Shown here: positions 1 to 9,895 of the stretch, one piece after another
Numbering within the stretch: position 1 is the stretch's first letter
How the letters are laid out: each line of letters opens with the position of its first letter
Assembly: GCF_947500065.1 (NCBI RefSeq)
Contig: NZ_CANMQT010000001.1
Span: 124,001-188,000 of the forward strand
Source of the DNA: an uncultured Aquimarina sp.
GTDB taxonomy: Bacteria > Bacteroidota > Bacteroidia > Flavobacteriales > Flavobacteriaceae
Direction of reading: 5' to 3'
Length of the DNA: 64,000 nucleotides
Notes under the pieces: generated by a model
The model's input: only the letters and a program-made list of their open reading frames with translations
The model's database searches: none
Told to the model about the DNA's origin: nothing
Made by a program: the position numbers and the translations under genes

Positions 1-1262
1 GGGTTTACTTCTTCATAATCTACTACTTCCAAATTCTTCAAAAACTCGGTAGTTGGTAATAACAAAGATTCTTTAATATCTTCTTCCTCCTCTTCTATTA
101 ACTCATGTTTGATGATAACGGGTTCTTCTTTTACCTCTTCTTTCTGAGGTATAGGAGTTATCACAGGAGTGTTTTTTGACGTTGACTTAGGAGTTAAATC
201 TTGAGTTGTTGCTCGTTGCTCCTCTTCTAACGTATGAATTATTCTCTTTGTTTCAGTATTTACAATTTCATCTTGTTGTTCTACATCGAATCCAGTAGCT
301 ATAACGGTTACAGAAATTGCATCTTCTAATGCCTCGTCTTCTCCAACTCCCATAATGATATTGGCACCATGGCCAGCTTCTTGCTGAATATGATCATTGA
401 TTTCACCAATCTCATCAATTGTAATTTCTTCTTTTCCAGAAACAATTAATAATAGCACATTTTTAGCACCTGTAATTTTATTATCGTTAAGCAACGGTGA
501 GTCTAATGCTTTTACAATAGCATCATGAGCACGTTTGGCACCAGAGGCATTAGCAGACCCCATTATTGCCGTACCACTATTGCTAAGTACAGTTTTTGCA
601 TCACGTAAATCAATATTCTGTGTATAGTGATGCGTTATTACTTCGGCTATTCCTCTGGATGCAGTAGCAAGTACTTCATCTGCTTTAGAAAAACCAGCTT
701 TAAAACCTAAATTACCGTATACTTCTCGGAGCTTGTTATTATTAATAACTACTAAAGAATCCACATGAGCTCGAAGTTTTTCTACTCCTAACTGCGCTTG
801 TTCATTACGCATTTTTCCTTCGAACTGAAATGGTATTGTAACAATACCTACCGTAAGAATGTCTAATTCTCTTGCCATTTTAGCAATGATAGGTGCTGCT
901 CCAGTTCCTGTTCCTCCACCCATACCTGCAGTGATAAATATCATCTTGGTATTGGTATCCAACATTCTTTTAATTTCTTCGTAACTTTCTACGGCAGACT
1001 GTTCACCCACTTCTGGGTTAGCACCAGCTCCTAATCCTTCTGTAAGACACAATCCCAACTGTATCTTATTTGGTATAGGGCTGTTTTCTAATGCTTGCGC
1101 ATCAGTATTACAAATAACGAAATCAACTCCCTTGATTCCTTGCTGGAACATATGATTAATGGCATTACTACCACCTCCTCCAACTCCTATAACTTTTATT
1201 ACATTTGATTGATTTTTGGGCAAATCAAAAGAAATGTTTTCGAACTCCTCGTTGTCACTCAT
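1..1262 (-). CDS. ftsZ: Cell division GTPase FtsZ (3' end outside window)
   Basis: Tubulin-like GTPase that polymerises into the cytokinetic ring at midcell. I translated this frame from the sequence: it starts at ATG 1262 and stays open to base 1, so about 420 codons are present and the C-terminus is missing. The protein has the N-terminal glycine-rich nucleotide loop (GVGGGGSN near residue 26), the tubulin signature GGGTGTG at residues 115-121 and the T7 catalytic loop NIDLRD. After about residue 330 it becomes a charged Glu/Lys/Pro-rich tail, longer than in E. coli FtsZ (383 aa in total), which is usual in Bacteroidota. It is the last dcw gene seen here, about 200 bp downstream of ftsA with a hairpin repeat in the gap. 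The C-terminal FtsA-binding peptide cannot be checked. Confidence 0.97.
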   Translation of the reverse strand, partial: MSDNEEFENISFDLPKNQSNVIKVIGVGGGGSNAINHMFQQGIKGVDFVICNTDAQALENSPIPNKIQLGLCLTEGLGAGANPEVGEQSAVESYEEIKRMLDTNTKMIFITAGMGGGTGTGAAPIIAKMARELDILTVGIVTIPFQFEGKMRNEQAQLGVEKLRAHVDSLVVINNNKLREVYGNLGFKAGFSKADEVLATASRGIAEVITHHYTQNIDLRDAKTVLSNSGTAIMGSANASGAKRAHDAIVKALDSPLLNDNKITGAKNVLLLIVSGKEEITIDEIGEINDHIQQEAGHGANIIMGVGEDEALEDAISVTVIATGFDVEQQDEIVNTETKRIIHTLEEEQRATTQDLTPKSTSKNTPVITPIPQKEEVKEEPVIIKHELIEEEEEDIKESLLLPTTEFLKNLEVVDYEEVN

Positions 1263-1343
1263 AATTGCTAATTTTCTTGTTCTCTTACTTTTGTTTTTTT
1301 TAATATCTTCTTATGTTCAAAACTGAACTATATTTTACCATCT

Positions 1344-1450
1344 CTCAACGCTGGCGCCTCACTAAAAATGTCTACTAGACATTTTCTTTACTTTGCCAAC
1401 CCCTCAACGCTGGCGCCTCACTAAAAATGTCTACTAGACATTTTCTTTAC
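1344..1450. repeat. Tandem 48-bp hairpin repeat between ftsA and ftsZ
   Basis: Two copies of an identical 48-bp sequence lie at 1344-1391 and 1403-1450, 59 bp apart, just downstream of the ftsA stop. Each copy holds a perfect inverted repeat (aaaatgtct, loop act, agacatttt) and a GC-rich block with the palindrome ggcgcc. The interval between the copies differs slightly from the flanks. On the transcribed (minus) strand each hairpin ends in about five U residues but is not followed by a longer U-tract. I did not find the unit elsewhere in the window. It may be a dispersed repeat, a processing site or a weak attenuator setting the ftsA:ftsZ ratio; the function is unknown. Confidence 0.9.
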
Positions 1451-1458
1451 GCTCGGTC

Positions 1459-2811
1459 CTATTCTGCGTTATCTAAAAACTCCTTGAACTTCTCCGTCCA
1501 TTTCTCCAGAATATTTTTTCTTGGTCTATGATCCACAACTGGTCTTTCTTCTTCTTCGATACCTTCTCCTGCAATAGCAGTTGTTTCTTCTTTTATCTCA
1601 TCTTCTACCAATGCTTCCTTTATAGCTGCTTTTTTCTGCTTGCTAATATGTACGAGACTATCCATTACTAACCCCACAGCAGTAGCATACATAGGGCTTG
1701 TAGTTTCTGGATCACTATTACCTGCCAAATGCTCATTAGGATATCCGATACGCGTATCCATCCCTGTAATATATTCTACTAACTGCTTTAGATGCTTTAA
1801 TTGAGAACCTCCACCTGTTAATACAATTCCTGCAATCAACTTTTTCTTAGGCGACTCATGCCCATAGTTTTTAATTTCTAAAAAAACTTGTTCTACGATT
1901 TCCACAACACGCGCATGAATAATCTTAGATAAATTTTTCAACGTGATTTCTTTTGGCTCTCTTCCTCTTAATCCTGGAATAGAAACAATTTCATTGTCTT
2001 TATTTTCTCCTGGCCATGCAGATCCAAATTTGATTTTAAGCAACTCTGCCTGTTTCTCAATAATGGAGCAACCTTCTTTAATATCTTCAGTGATTACATT
2101 TCCTCCAAAAGGAATCACTGCTGTATGACGGATAATCCCATCTTTAAAAATTGCTAGATCCGTAGTTCCACCACCTATATCGATTAATGCTACGCCTGCT
2201 TCCTTTTCCTCTTGACTCAATACTGCATTAGCAGAAGCTAAAGGTTCCAGAGTTACATCAGACAATTCTAGTCCTGAACTTTTAACGCATCGACCTATAT
2301 TACGAATAGAAGTTACTTGACCTACTACTACGTGGAAATTAGCTTCAAGTCGTCCTCCATACATTCCAACCGGTTCTTTTATTTCGGCTTGACCGTCTAC
2401 TTTATATTCTTGCGGCAACACATGTAATATTTCTTCTCCAGGTAACATAACTAATTTATGTACTTGATTACATAAAGAATCAATGTCATCTTCATCAATA
2501 ACCGCATCCGCATTGGGACGTGTTATATAATCACTATGTTGTAAACTTCTTATATGTTGACCTGCGATTCCTACTGTTACTTCGCTTATTTTCATTCCAG
2601 AAACACTCTCTGCTTCTTGAACTGCTTGTTGTATTGATTGTATAGTTTGAGTAATATTATTTACAACACCACGATGCACACCAAGGCTTTTGGATTTACC
2701 AACACCCAAAACTTCCATCTTTCCGTACTCATTATATCTCCCTACCATAGCAACAATCTTTGTTGTTCCTATGTCTAATCCTACCGCTATTTCATTCTCT
2801 TCTCTTCCCAT
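1459..2811 (-). CDS. ftsA: Cell division protein FtsA
   Basis: Actin-like ATPase that tethers FtsZ filaments to the membrane and recruits later division proteins. The 450-aa product shows the actin-fold phosphate loops GLDIGTTK (about residue 12) and DIGGGTTDLA (about residue 212) and the adenosine motif LTGGGSQL (about 330). The last 20 residues (RKNILEKWTEKFKEFLDNAE) form an amphipathic helix, the usual membrane-targeting sequence. An acidic linker of about 50 residues precedes it. The start follows the ftsQ stop by 7 bp, so the two are translated from one message. Length fits Bacteroidota FtsA. Confidence 0.97.
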   Translation of the reverse strand: MGREENEIAVGLDIGTTKIVAMVGRYNEYGKMEVLGVGKSKSLGVHRGVVNNITQTIQSIQQAVQEAESVSGMKISEVTVGIAGQHIRSLQHSDYITRPNADAVIDEDDIDSLCNQVHKLVMLPGEEILHVLPQEYKVDGQAEIKEPVGMYGGRLEANFHVVVGQVTSIRNIGRCVKSSGLELSDVTLEPLASANAVLSQEEKEAGVALIDIGGGTTDLAIFKDGIIRHTAVIPFGGNVITEDIKEGCSIIEKQAELLKIKFGSAWPGENKDNEIVSIPGLRGREPKEITLKNLSKIIHARVVEIVEQVFLEIKNYGHESPKKKLIAGIVLTGGGSQLKHLKQLVEYITGMDTRIGYPNEHLAGNSDPETTSPMYATAVGLVMDSLVHISKQKKAAIKEALVEDEIKEETTAIAGEGIEEEERPVVDHRPRKNILEKWTEKFKEFLDNAE

Positions 2812-2818
2812 ATTGGTA

Positions 2819-3535
2819 TTATTTTATTGTGCACACAACTTGGTTACTAAACTGCAAACTGACCTTTTTATATTTATCTAGACTGTTATCTTTTAAAGCT
2901 TTTTGATAAAAAGCTTTAAAATTTCTGACCTTACTATTTAACTGTTCTACTTTACCAAAAACTATTTTAAAAGCATATACTCGTAATCCTAACTCATAAT
3001 CACCACTCTGGTTTCTATAAACGCTTACCACATGTTTTTTCAAAAACTCATCTTGCTGAATTTTTCTTAACAATGGAAAAATTTCAGGAACTTCTCGTTC
3101 CGAAACATTGCTTACCAGAGGAACATGAGCCGAATAATTATCCGATAATGGCATCGTATTACCCGTAACATCAACATAAAAAGGAACAACTGCATTCACC
3201 CTAGCGATTGGGGTACGCTGCTTGATTCGTGCCTTAAGTTGTCCATTTACAGTGAGATACACATCTGAATCTTCAATCATTTTGTGTGCATCCAGCCCCT
3301 TCTCTACAATATTCAAAACTAAAATTTCTTTACCTACGTCCGTCACACCTACCTGATTTTGTATTAACAATTTATTAACCGTTAATTCATTCACGTAAGG
3401 ATTCTGTTCTTGAACAAATTCTATCTCTACTTCTTTGATCTTTCTTCTCTCATTTCGATTGCCCGTAAATGCAAAAAGAAATACGATCAATCCAATTAGA
3501 CCCACAAACTTTATATACGTCAAAATCTTCTTCAT
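2819..3535 (-). CDS. ftsQ: Cell division protein FtsQ
   Basis: Bitopic divisome protein that links early cytoplasmic and late periplasmic division proteins. The 238-aa product has a short basic N-terminus, one membrane span (about residues 8-24) and a periplasmic region of POTRA and FtsQ type. Sequence conservation is low, so the call rests on topology, size and position between murC and ftsA. Its ATG overlaps the murC stop (ATGA arrangement at 3532-3535), indicating translational coupling. Confidence 0.88.
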   Translation of the reverse strand: MKKILTYIKFVGLIGLIVFLFAFTGNRNERRKIKEVEIEFVQEQNPYVNELTVNKLLIQNQVGVTDVGKEILVLNIVEKGLDAHKMIEDSDVYLTVNGQLKARIKQRTPIARVNAVVPFYVDVTGNTMPLSDNYSAHVPLVSNVSEREVPEIFPLLRKIQQDEFLKKHVVSVYRNQSGDYELGLRVYAFKIVFGKVEQLNSKVRNFKAFYQKALKDNSLDKYKKVSLQFSNQVVCTIK

Positions 3536-4881
3536 ATTGCTAATAATGCATCTTTTATAGTACTAACTTCTTCTCCTATATCTCCAGCCCCAATAGTTGT
3601 AATAACCTGGGCATTACTTTTCAAAATTTCTTCTACTAAATTATCTTTAGTAACTATTTTTTTATTTTGCATATCCACCATTTCCAACAACCATTCTGAA
3701 GTTACTCCCTCTATTGGCTGTTCTCTTGCTGGATATATATCTAATAATAACAACTGATCAAATTGACTCAGACTTTCCGCAAAGTCAGATGCAAAATCCT
3801 GTGTTCTACTAAATAAATGAGGCTGAAAAATTGCCAACACCTCTTTTTCAGGATGCATTTCTCTTATTGCTTGATGCAATGCATTAATCTCAGTAGGATG
3901 ATGCGCGTAATCGTCTACATAGATTAAATCGTCAGATTTGATCTGATAACTAAAACGTCTCTGAACCCCTTTAAAAGAAAATAAAGCCTTTGCTAAAGCA
4001 GCGGTCGGGGAGCCGTAAAGCAATGCCATAGCAAAGGCTGTGATAGCATTTAACAAGTTGTGTTTACCTGGCAGGTTTAAATGCAAATCCTTAATCAGTT
4101 GAGTCGGTGTTTTTAAATCAAAAATATATGTGCCGTTATCAATGCGTACATTTTGAGCACAATAATCAGAACCGTCATCTATTCCGTAGCTATTACCCGA
4201 AAGAGGTAATCCACTGCAAACCAAAAGATGATCTTTAGCTCTTGATGAAAATTCTATAAACGATTCTTCTAAAGCATTTGCCTTTTTATAAATATCCAGA
4301 TGATCCGCATCCATAGATGTAACCGCTGCTATGTCCGGATAGAGTTGTAAAAATGATCTATCAAATTCATCAGCCTCTACAACGACCACTTCATTTCCTT
4401 CGAGGATAAGATTAGAATTATAATTTTCGCTTATTCCTCCTAAAAAAGCAGTTACTTTTGCTCCACTTTCCTTTAATAAATGTGCCAAAATTGCAGTGGT
4501 GGTAGTTTTTCCATGGGTTCCAGCAACAGCCAACGTGTATGTCCCGTGAGTTATGATCCCTAGAACTTCAGCTCTTTTTTTGATGGAAAACCCATTATTC
4601 TGTACATAGTTTAATTCCGTATGAGTCACAGGAATTGCAGGAGTATAAACAACGAGCGTTTCTTGAGGGCTTAAAAAGGCTTGTGGAATTGCATTAACAT
4701 CATCCTTAAAATGAATCTGAATTCCTAAATCCTCTAAATCAGAAGTAATCTGAGTTGGAGTCTTGTCATATCCTGCTACATTTTTACCTAAAAACTTAAA
4801 ATATCGTGCAAGTGCACTCATACCAATACCTCCGATACCGATAAAATATATATTCTTTATGTTTTTTAAATCTTTATTCAT
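3532..4881 (-). CDS. murC: UDP-N-acetylmuramate--L-alanine ligase MurC
   Basis: Cytoplasmic ligase that adds L-Ala to UDP-MurNAc, the first amino acid step of peptidoglycan precursor synthesis. The 449-aa protein has the N-terminal UDP-binding GIGGIGM motif (residues 15-21), the Mur ligase ATP loop GTHGKTTTT (about residue 121) and the central [10 protein letters not shown] motif typical of MurC. It overlaps murG by 4 bp upstream and ftsQ by 4 bp downstream, in the middle of the dcw operon. Confidence 0.97.
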   Translation of the reverse strand: MNKDLKNIKNIYFIGIGGIGMSALARYFKFLGKNVAGYDKTPTQITSDLEDLGIQIHFKDDVNAIPQAFLSPQETLVVYTPAIPVTHTELNYVQNNGFSIKKRAEVLGIITHGTYTLAVAGTHGKTTTTAILAHLLKESGAKVTAFLGGISENYNSNLILEGNEVVVVEADEFDRSFLQLYPDIAAVTSMDADHLDIYKKANALEESFIEFSSRAKDHLLVCSGLPLSGNSYGIDDGSDYCAQNVRIDNGTYIFDLKTPTQLIKDLHLNLPGKHNLLNAITAFAMALLYGSPTAALAKALFSFKGVQRRFSYQIKSDDLIYVDDYAHHPTEINALHQAIREMHPEKEVLAIFQPHLFSRTQDFASDFAESLSQFDQLLLLDIYPAREQPIEGVTSEWLLEMVDMQNKKIVTKDNLVEEILKSNAQVITTIGAGDIGEEVSTIKDALLAI

Positions 4882-5996
4882 TCTTCAACTTCAACCTTTT
4901 CTTTTTTTATCAACAACTCAATTTCGTTCACTATATCTTTTGTTGCATTTGGCAATGCTAGCTTTTTTATCGCATGGGTTAATTTTATCTGCATCGCTTC
5001 TGACTCTAATAATTGAGATACTGTTTTTTGAAACTTTTCATCAAGTTCAATTTCTTTTAGCATTTTAGCTCCATACTGACTTACAATCGCATCAGCATTC
5101 TTAGTTTGATGATCTTCTGCAACATTAGGAGATGGTATAAACAATGTAGGTTTAGCTACAATACATAATTCGGAAACAGAACTCGCTCCTGCTCTTGAAA
5201 CAATAACATCGGCTGCAGCATATGCAAAATCCATCGTATCTAAAAACTGATGAACCTGCACATCCTTCTTGCTATCATATTTTTTATACTCATCATAATA
5301 CAGTTTCCCACATTGCCAAAGTATCTGAATTTCTTTCTTATTAAAAAACTCAAGTTCTTTTTCAATTAATTGATTGATTCTTCTAGCTCCAAGACTTCCA
5401 CCTATTATCAGAACCGTTTTCTTTTCTGGATCAAGATTATATTTTGAAATCGCATCTTTTCTTTTACTGTCTATTTCTAATAGATCTTGGCGTACAGGAT
5501 TCCCTGTCTTTATAATTTTTTCATTTGGAAAAAATCGTTCCATATTATCATAAGCCACACAAATTTTATCTGCTCCTTTTGCCAGCCATTTATTAGTAAT
5601 ACCTGGAAATGAGTTTTGCTCTTGAAGTACTGTAGGTACTTTTGCTGAATTCGCCATTTTTAATAATGGACCACTAGCAAAACCTCCTGTACCAATGACT
5701 ATATCTGGATTAAAACTTTTAATAATCTTTCTTGATTTCCAAAGGCTACTTAGTAACTTTATAGGAAATAATAGGTTACTCAGTGTTAATTTACGCTGAA
5801 TTCCGCTAATCCATAAACCTTCTATTTTATAACCAGCTTGTGGGACCTTCTGCATTTCCATGCGGTCTTTGGCTCCCACGAACAATATAGCAGCTTCAGG
5901 ATACCTACGCTTTAACTCATTGGCAATAGAAATCGCAGGATAAATATGTCCTCCTGTTCCTCCTCCTGATAATATGATTCTTAGTTCTTGCTTCAT
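4878..5996 (-). CDS. murG: UDP-GlcNAc:lipid I N-acetylglucosaminyltransferase MurG
   Basis: Peripheral membrane GT28 glycosyltransferase that converts lipid I to lipid II. The 372-aa product has the N-terminal glycine-rich loop [12 protein letters not shown] (about residues 10-21), a second glycine-rich loop [10 protein letters not shown] (about 200) and the C-terminal donor site region [10 protein letters not shown]. Its start overlaps the ftsW stop by 4 bp and its stop overlaps murC by 4 bp. Confidence 0.97.
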   Translation of the reverse strand: MKQELRIILSGGGTGGHIYPAISIANELKRRYPEAAILFVGAKDRMEMQKVPQAGYKIEGLWISGIQRKLTLSNLLFPIKLLSSLWKSRKIIKSFNPDIVIGTGGFASGPLLKMANSAKVPTVLQEQNSFPGITNKWLAKGADKICVAYDNMERFFPNEKIIKTGNPVRQDLLEIDSKRKDAISKYNLDPEKKTVLIIGGSLGARRINQLIEKELEFFNKKEIQILWQCGKLYYDEYKKYDSKKDVQVHQFLDTMDFAYAAADVIVSRAGASSVSELCIVAKPTLFIPSPNVAEDHQTKNADAIVSQYGAKMLKEIELDEKFQKTVSQLLESEAMQIKLTHAIKKLALPNATKDIVNEIELLIKKEKVEVEE

Positions 5997-7222
5997 ATTG
6001 CTTCACTCAAAACCTCTAATGGATTTTCTTCTTTTACATTTAAACCATCCTTGTTTGTACTGTCAGAATTAGGTTCCTCTTCTATAGTTGCATTTCTACT
6101 GCTGCTTATACTCAATACCATACCTAATGCCATGCATGTCATCCAAATCGATGTTCCACCGCTACTAACTAACGGAAGTGTCTGACCCGTAACTGGAAAT
6201 AACTCTACAGCAACTGCCATATTAATCAATGCCTGAAAGACGATAGGCAACCCGACACCGATTACTAATAGTTTACCGAATATATCAGTGCTTTTATGAG
6301 CTACAATAACTAACCTAAACAACAACATCAAATACATGAACATTAAAAATACACCACCTACTAACCCCCATTCTTCTATAATAATGGCATAAATAAAATC
6401 CGAAGAAGATTGTGGTAAAAAGTTTCTTTGTACACTTTTACCAGGTCCTTGTCCCATTACTCCACCTCTAGCTATAGCTATTTTTGCTCGTTCTATCTGA
6501 TAATCCTCTGGAGTATCTTTATCATTAAAAAAGTTATCTGCTCTGCTTACCCAGGTATCAACCCTATTCGGAAAAGCATCAGGAAATGCTTTTGCTGTTA
6601 AAATAAAAAATGTTAACGCTAACAATCCTGTTCCAAGTACCACTGTAATATGCCGTAGAGGATACCCTCCTAAAAACACCAGCATAATTACCATTGAGAA
6701 AATAATTGCTGCTGTAGAAAAGTTTGCCGGTAATATCAACATCAAAATTATAAAGACAGGTAACCAAAGTGGAATCAACGACTCTTTAAAGGTTATTTTC
6801 TTATCTCTGACTTTGGATAAATATCTAGCTACATATGCCATTAGTACCACAGCTGCCAACGTAGATGTCTGAAAGGTAACCCCCACAAACGGCAAACGAA
6901 TCCATCTACTAGCATTTGCCCCGCCAATTGTGTTATTCTGCGCCATAGTAAACAACAACAAGACTACAACAACAGGTAACATAATAATAGAAAGCCCTTT
7001 AAAATAATGATATGGGATTTTATGAACCCAGTACATGATACCAAAACCTAAAAGCAAGTGGGCAAAATGTTTTACCAAAAACACAAAAGTATTTCCATCT
7101 CCATATAAGTAAGCTAAGTTACTACTAGCACTATATACAGGTAGAAATGAAAATAATGCCAATAGAGCAACAATTGCCCATATCACCTTATCTCCTTTTA
7201 TATTGCTTAAAACCTTAGTCAC
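5993..7222 (-). CDS. ftsW: SEDS peptidoglycan glycosyltransferase FtsW
   Basis: Polytopic membrane protein of the SEDS family that polymerises septal glycan strands with the class B PBP FtsI. The 409-aa sequence has about ten hydrophobic segments, the extracytoplasmic loop with Asp/Arg-rich residues ([17 protein letters not shown]) and the C-terminal signature [11 protein letters not shown]. RodA is the alternative family member, but the position between murD and murG settles FtsW. A hydrophilic tail of about 40 residues follows the last membrane span. Confidence 0.95.
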   Translation of the reverse strand: MTKVLSNIKGDKVIWAIVALLALFSFLPVYSASSNLAYLYGDGNTFVFLVKHFAHLLLGFGIMYWVHKIPYHYFKGLSIIMLPVVVVLLLFTMAQNNTIGGANASRWIRLPFVGVTFQTSTLAAVVLMAYVARYLSKVRDKKITFKESLIPLWLPVFIILMLILPANFSTAAIIFSMVIMLVFLGGYPLRHITVVLGTGLLALTFFILTAKAFPDAFPNRVDTWVSRADNFFNDKDTPEDYQIERAKIAIARGGVMGQGPGKSVQRNFLPQSSSDFIYAIIIEEWGLVGGVFLMFMYLMLLFRLVIVAHKSTDIFGKLLVIGVGLPIVFQALINMAVAVELFPVTGQTLPLVSSGGTSIWMTCMALGMVLSISSSRNATIEEEPNSDSTNKDGLNVKEENPLEVLSEAI

Positions 7223-7275
7223 TTTTATAGTATTACTTATTTTTATTCTAACTATTTACTTTATGTTTTCTTTAC

Positions 7276-8610
7276 TTACAGTTCTCTTACTGCTTCTTTA
7301 AACTGTCTCCCTCTTTCTTCATAGTTTTTAAAAAGGTCAAAACTTGCACAAGCTGGCGACAACAACACATTTTCATTTCTCTCTGCAATTTTATAAGCCA
7401 TATTCACAGCATCCTTCATAGACTGTGTTTCAACAATATTATCTACACAATTACCAAAAGCATTAATTATTTTGGTATTATCCACTCCTAAACAAATAAT
7501 TGCTTTTACTTTTTCATTTACCAAAGGATACAACTCCGTATAATCATTTCCTTTATCAACACCACCAACAATCCATACTGTGGCAGATTTCATTGCATCC
7601 AGGGCATAAAACGTTGCATTTACGTTGGTTGCTTTAGAATCATTCACATACTGAACATTGTTTATTTTCAGTACATTCTCTAATCGATGCTCAACACCAT
7701 GAAAATTCTCAAGACATTCTCTTATCGTTGTCTTTCTGATTTTCAACAATTGTGATACTGTGGCAGCAGCCATCGCATTTTTTACGTTGTGATTTCCTTT
7801 TAGTGCTAAATTTTTTGTTGGCATGATAAATTCGTTGTTGTCTATTATTATTTTTATGTTTTTTCCTTCCAAATACGCTCCGTTTTCTACCTTTTTCTTT
7901 AATGAAAATGGTAATAATTTTGAACGAATAGGATGCTCTTCTATATACTTTGTTATTACCTCATCATCTCCATCATAGATAAAATAATCACTCTCTGTTT
8001 GATTCATTGTAATTCTGAATTTTGAAGCGATATAATTTTCAAATTTATATTCATATCGATCCAAATGATCAGGTGTAATATTTGTCAGCACCGCAATATG
8101 TGGTGCAAAATTTTTAATCCCATCAAGCTGAAAACTACTCAACTCTAACACATAATATGGAGTATCATTTTCTGCTACTTGTTTTGCAAAACTATCTCCA
8201 ATATTACCAGCCATACTTATATTCAAATCTCCATTCTTAAGCACGTGATGCGTAAGTATCGTAGTAGTAGTCTTACCATTACTTCCTGTTACTCCAACAA
8301 TTTTAGCTGATGTAAACTCTGAAGCAAATTCAATTTCCGAGATCACCGGTATTCCTTTTTCGAGTAACTTCTTAACCAGCTCCACTTTATCAGGAATCCC
8401 AGGACTTTTCATTACTACATCTGCACTCAGAATTCTATCCTCTGTATGCTTTTGCTCTTCCAATTCGATTTCAAAATTTCCAAGAACTTCTTTATATAAA
8501 TCCGTAATTATCCCCTTATCAGAAACAAATACATCAAACCCTTCTTTTTTCCCCAGAATAGCAGTCCCCACTCCACTTTCTCCAGCACCAAGAACCACTA
8601 GTTTTTTCAC
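7276..8610 (-). CDS. murD: UDP-N-acetylmuramoyl-L-alanine--D-glutamate ligase MurD
   Basis: Cytoplasmic Mur ligase that adds D-Glu to UDP-MurNAc-L-Ala. The 444-aa protein has the N-terminal GAGESGVG dinucleotide-like fold (residue 8), the ATP loop GVTGSNGKTTTT (about residue 107), and the conserved NDSKATN motif near residue 320. It starts 1 bp after the mraY stop and is followed by ftsW after 53 bp. Confidence 0.97.
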   Translation of the reverse strand: MKKLVVLGAGESGVGTAILGKKEGFDVFVSDKGIITDLYKEVLGNFEIELEEQKHTEDRILSADVVMKSPGIPDKVELVKKLLEKGIPVISEIEFASEFTSAKIVGVTGSNGKTTTTILTHHVLKNGDLNISMAGNIGDSFAKQVAENDTPYYVLELSSFQLDGIKNFAPHIAVLTNITPDHLDRYEYKFENYIASKFRITMNQTESDYFIYDGDDEVITKYIEEHPIRSKLLPFSLKKKVENGAYLEGKNIKIIIDNNEFIMPTKNLALKGNHNVKNAMAAATVSQLLKIRKTTIRECLENFHGVEHRLENVLKINNVQYVNDSKATNVNATFYALDAMKSATVWIVGGVDKGNDYTELYPLVNEKVKAIICLGVDNTKIINAFGNCVDNIVETQSMKDAVNMAYKIAERNENVLLSPACASFDLFKNYEERGRQFKEAVREL

Positions 8611-8611
8611 C

Positions 8612-9853
8612 TTACCTCACTTTTAAAGTAATCACCGCAATGATTGCTAGAAAAATTCCAATGATCCAGAATCTTGCTACAATCTTACTTTCATGAATCC
8701 CCTTTTTCTGATAATGATGGTGTAGTGGTGACATCAAAAATATTCTTCTTCCATCTCCATATTTTTTCTTGGTATATTTAAACCAACTCACTTGCATCAT
8801 CACAGATACTATTTCTATAAAAAAGATTCCGCATACGATAGGAATCAAAAACTCTTTTCTAATTGCAATAGCAATCACCGCAATTATACCTCCTATAGTC
8901 AAGCTGCCGGTATCTCCCATAAACACCTGAGCCGGATACGTATTATACCAAAGAAAACCAACCAATGCTCCTGCGAATGCCGCTACATAAATGGTTATTT
9001 CACCAGAATTAGGGATATACATGACGTTTAGATAATCCGAAAAAACAATATTACCAGACACCCAAGCAAACAATGCTAATGTGAGCACTATAATCGCTGA
9101 AGACCCTGCTGCTAACCCATCAATTCCATCAGTAAGGTTAGCTCCATTAGAAACAGCAGTTACAATAAAAATTACTATGGGTATAAAAACTAACCAAGCG
9201 TAATTAGCTAGACTTGGATTGATCCATGTAATCAAGCTAGCATAATCGAACTCGTTATTTTTAATAAACGGCAAGGTTGTTTTTGTAGATTTGATTGCAG
9301 GGTTAAAATCCGATTCACCTTCTACTGTTACAACTTGCTCTATATCAGAATTAACCTTTTCTTCTTTGATCGTTATGTCCTCATGAAAATACATCGTACA
9401 TCCAACAATAATACCAAGCCCAACTTGTCCGATCACTTTAAATCTCCCGGCTAATCCTTCTTTATCTTTCTTTTTAATTTTTAAGTAATCATCTGTAAAA
9501 CCAATAACACCCATCCACAAAGTGGTTATTATCAAGAGGATGATATAAATATTATCAAGCTTAGCAAAAAGCAATGCCGGAACCAGCGTCGCCAAAATTA
9601 TAATAATTCCACCCATAGTTGGAGTACCTGCTTTCTCCGATTGCCCATCTAGTCCAAGCTCCCTTATGCTTTCACCCATCTGTTTTTTTTGCAGAAAAAG
9701 TATGATTCGTTTACCATAAATAGTAGAAATCAATAGCGATAAAATAATTGCCATTGCTGCTCTAAATGTAATAAACTGAAACAGGGATGCTCCAGGAAAC
9801 TGGTATTCACTTTCTAAATATTGAAACAAATAATATAACATATGTATCTTCAC
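8612..9853 (-). CDS. mraY: Phospho-MurNAc-pentapeptide transferase MraY
   Basis: Integral membrane transferase that makes lipid I from undecaprenyl phosphate and UDP-MurNAc-pentapeptide. The 413-aa protein has about ten membrane spans, the Mg-binding DD pair (GFTDDYLK, D121-D122), the [12 protein letters not shown] motif and the histidine-rich [11 protein letters not shown] loop. It is about 50 residues longer than E. coli MraY because of an extra hydrophilic stretch at about residues 157-205 between two membrane segments. I believe similar insertions occur in other Bacteroidota MraY proteins. It is followed 1 bp later by murD. Confidence 0.96.
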   Translation of the reverse strand: MKIHMLYYLFQYLESEYQFPGASLFQFITFRAAMAIILSLLISTIYGKRIILFLQKKQMGESIRELGLDGQSEKAGTPTMGGIIIILATLVPALLFAKLDNIYIILLIITTLWMGVIGFTDDYLKIKKKDKEGLAGRFKVIGQVGLGIIVGCTMYFHEDITIKEEKVNSDIEQVVTVEGESDFNPAIKSTKTTLPFIKNNEFDYASLITWINPSLANYAWLVFIPIVIFIVTAVSNGANLTDGIDGLAAGSSAIIVLTLALFAWVSGNIVFSDYLNVMYIPNSGEITIYVAAFAGALVGFLWYNTYPAQVFMGDTGSLTIGGIIAVIAIAIRKEFLIPIVCGIFFIEIVSVMMQVSWFKYTKKKYGDGRRIFLMSPLHHHYQKKGIHESKIVARFWIIGIFLAIIAVITLKVR

Positions 9854-9895
9854 CTTTCATGTTAGCTCTAAACAGCTTGTAATGGAAGGATTTAT

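Noticed and set aside
1943..2128. Plus-strand reading frames opposite ftsA and many other genes
   Set aside because: They overlap strong minus-strand genes, have no family similarity and look like shadows.
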